Assembly (NCBI RefSeq): GCF_009857435.1
Contig: NZ_WWCK01000004.1
Coordinates: 248,001-312,000, forward strand
DNA length: 64,000 nt
Source: Duganella rivi
Lineage (GTDB): Bacteria; Pseudomonadota; Gammaproteobacteria; Burkholderiales; Burkholderiaceae_D
Reading direction: 5' to 3'
Shown here: one piece after another, positions 63,438 to 64,000 of the stretch
Layout of the letters: each line of letters begins with the position of its first letter
Numbering within the stretch: the stretch's first letter is position 1
Program-made: the position numbers and the translations under genes
The notes under the pieces: model-generated
Seen by the model: only the letters and a program-made list of their open reading frames with translations
What the model was told of the DNA's origin: nothing
The model's database searches: none

Positions 63438-64000
63438 ATGAACCCACTGTTGAACCAGATTATCGACGCCCACGGCGGCATGGCGCGCTGGAACAGTTTT
63501 ACCACCCTGAGCGCGCACCTGTCGCAAGGCGGCATCCTGTGGCCGCTCAAAGGCAAAGGCGGCATGCTCGACGAGGTCGACATCCAGATCCAGCTGCACC
63601 GTCCCTGGACCTCGCACCAGCCATTCGGCGCGCCGCAGCGGCGCACCGCCGTCACGCCCGAGCGCGTGGCCATCGAAAGCGGCGACGGCGCTGTGCTGGA
63701 AGAAGTGCTGGCGCCGCGCGCCAGCTTCGCCGGCCACCAGCTCGACACGCCATGGAGCGATGCGCAACTGGCCTACTTTGTCGGCTACGCCATCTGGAAC
63801 TACTTCACCATGCCGTTCACCCTGGCCATGCCCGGCTTTACGGTGGAAGAACTGCCGGCCTGGCAGGAAGGCGGACAGACCCTGCGCCGCCTGCAAGTGA
63901 CTTTCCCGCCGCAACTGGCCACCCACTGCGCGGTGCAGACCTTCTACTTTTGCGCCGACGGCCTGCTGCGCCGGCACGACTACCAGGTTGACATCGGCGG
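63438..64000 (+). CDS. Uncharacterised protein, incomplete at window end (LolA-like)
   Basis: An open frame from an ATG at 63438, with AAGGAG upstream, running off the window. It encodes at least 187 residues beginning MNPLLNQIIDAHGGMARWNS. The opening DAHGGMARWNSFTTLSAHLS and later beta-rich stretches resemble LolA-like or lipoprotein-sorting-related proteins of unknown role. There is no signal peptide. It follows the cytochrome gene by 45 bases and probably belongs to the same operon; function unknown. Confidence 0.7.
   Translation, partial: MNPLLNQIIDAHGGMARWNSFTTLSAHLSQGGILWPLKGKGGMLDEVDIQIQLHRPWTSHQPFGAPQRRTAVTPERVAIESGDGAVLEEVLAPRASFAGHQLDTPWSDAQLAYFVGYAIWNYFTMPFTLAMPGFTVEELPAWQEGGQTLRRLQVTFPPQLATHCAVQTFYFCADGLLRRHDYQVDIG

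Noticed and set aside
1..64000. CRISPR arrays, rRNA genes, phage or intact transposase genes
   Set aside because: No regularly spaced repeats, rRNA sequence, integrase or complete transposase was found on either strand.

Overview
The window looks like chromosomal DNA of a GC-rich betaproteobacterium of the Oxalobacteraceae type (Massilia/Duganella/Rugamonas-like). This is judged from overall protein style, dense signalling genes and gene families; no species is assigned. Genes are tightly packed on both strands, with about 55 supported protein genes and one tRNA. No rRNA, CRISPR array or intact insertion sequence is visible.

Region by region. 1-12 kb is a signalling block: a FecR-like protein, then a leftward run of sensor kinase, FixJ-like regulator, single receiver, degenerate-GGDEF/EAL protein and chemoreceptor; a MocR-type regulator; and a second chemoreceptor that overlaps a receiver-EAL protein. 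12-22 kb holds a bestrophin-like channel overlapping a YdeP-type molybdopterin oxidoreductase, a PAS-GGDEF-EAL protein and a large hybrid histidine kinase. 22-28 kb has an Lhr-type helicase, with a probable one-base frameshift near its end, and an AsmA-family protein. 28-38 kb has a GH127 glycosidase, an unrecognised three-gene lipoprotein operon, an SGNH esterase, LysR/SDR genes and an RNase T2. 38-44 kb has an efflux pump, two paralogous small tautomerases, a soluble histidine kinase, a DsbA-like protein, an SDR and LysR regulators. 44-50 kb has an FHS sugar transporter, an exported SurE-like phosphatase behind a convincing Pho box, a lipoprotein, a double-TetR protein, a carboxylesterase and an APC permease.

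51.5-58.0 kb is the most interesting part: a ROK sugar kinase, CutC, a complete polar-amino-acid-type ABC transporter, a glycosylasparaginase (aspartylglucosaminidase family) without signal peptide, and a LacI-type regulator. A perfect 18-bp LacI-style palindrome precedes the transporter genes. Together they suggest import of an intact glycosylated asparagine (GlcNAc-Asn or similar), cytoplasmic cleavage and sugar phosphorylation. The genes are seen; the substrate is inferred.

58.0-64.0 kb: an AT-richer, gene-poor stretch with a broken coding remnant, a tRNA-Ser(GCU) with terminator, and then visibly GC-richer DNA. That last part carries a GlxA-type AraC regulator and a Tat-exported molybdenum hydroxylase (catalytic subunit, two-[2Fe-2S] subunit, diheme cytochrome c) followed by an unidentified gene that runs off the end.

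Two leader hairpins that would cover Shine-Dalgarno sequences (5368-5412 and 33304-33339) are notable regulatory candidates.
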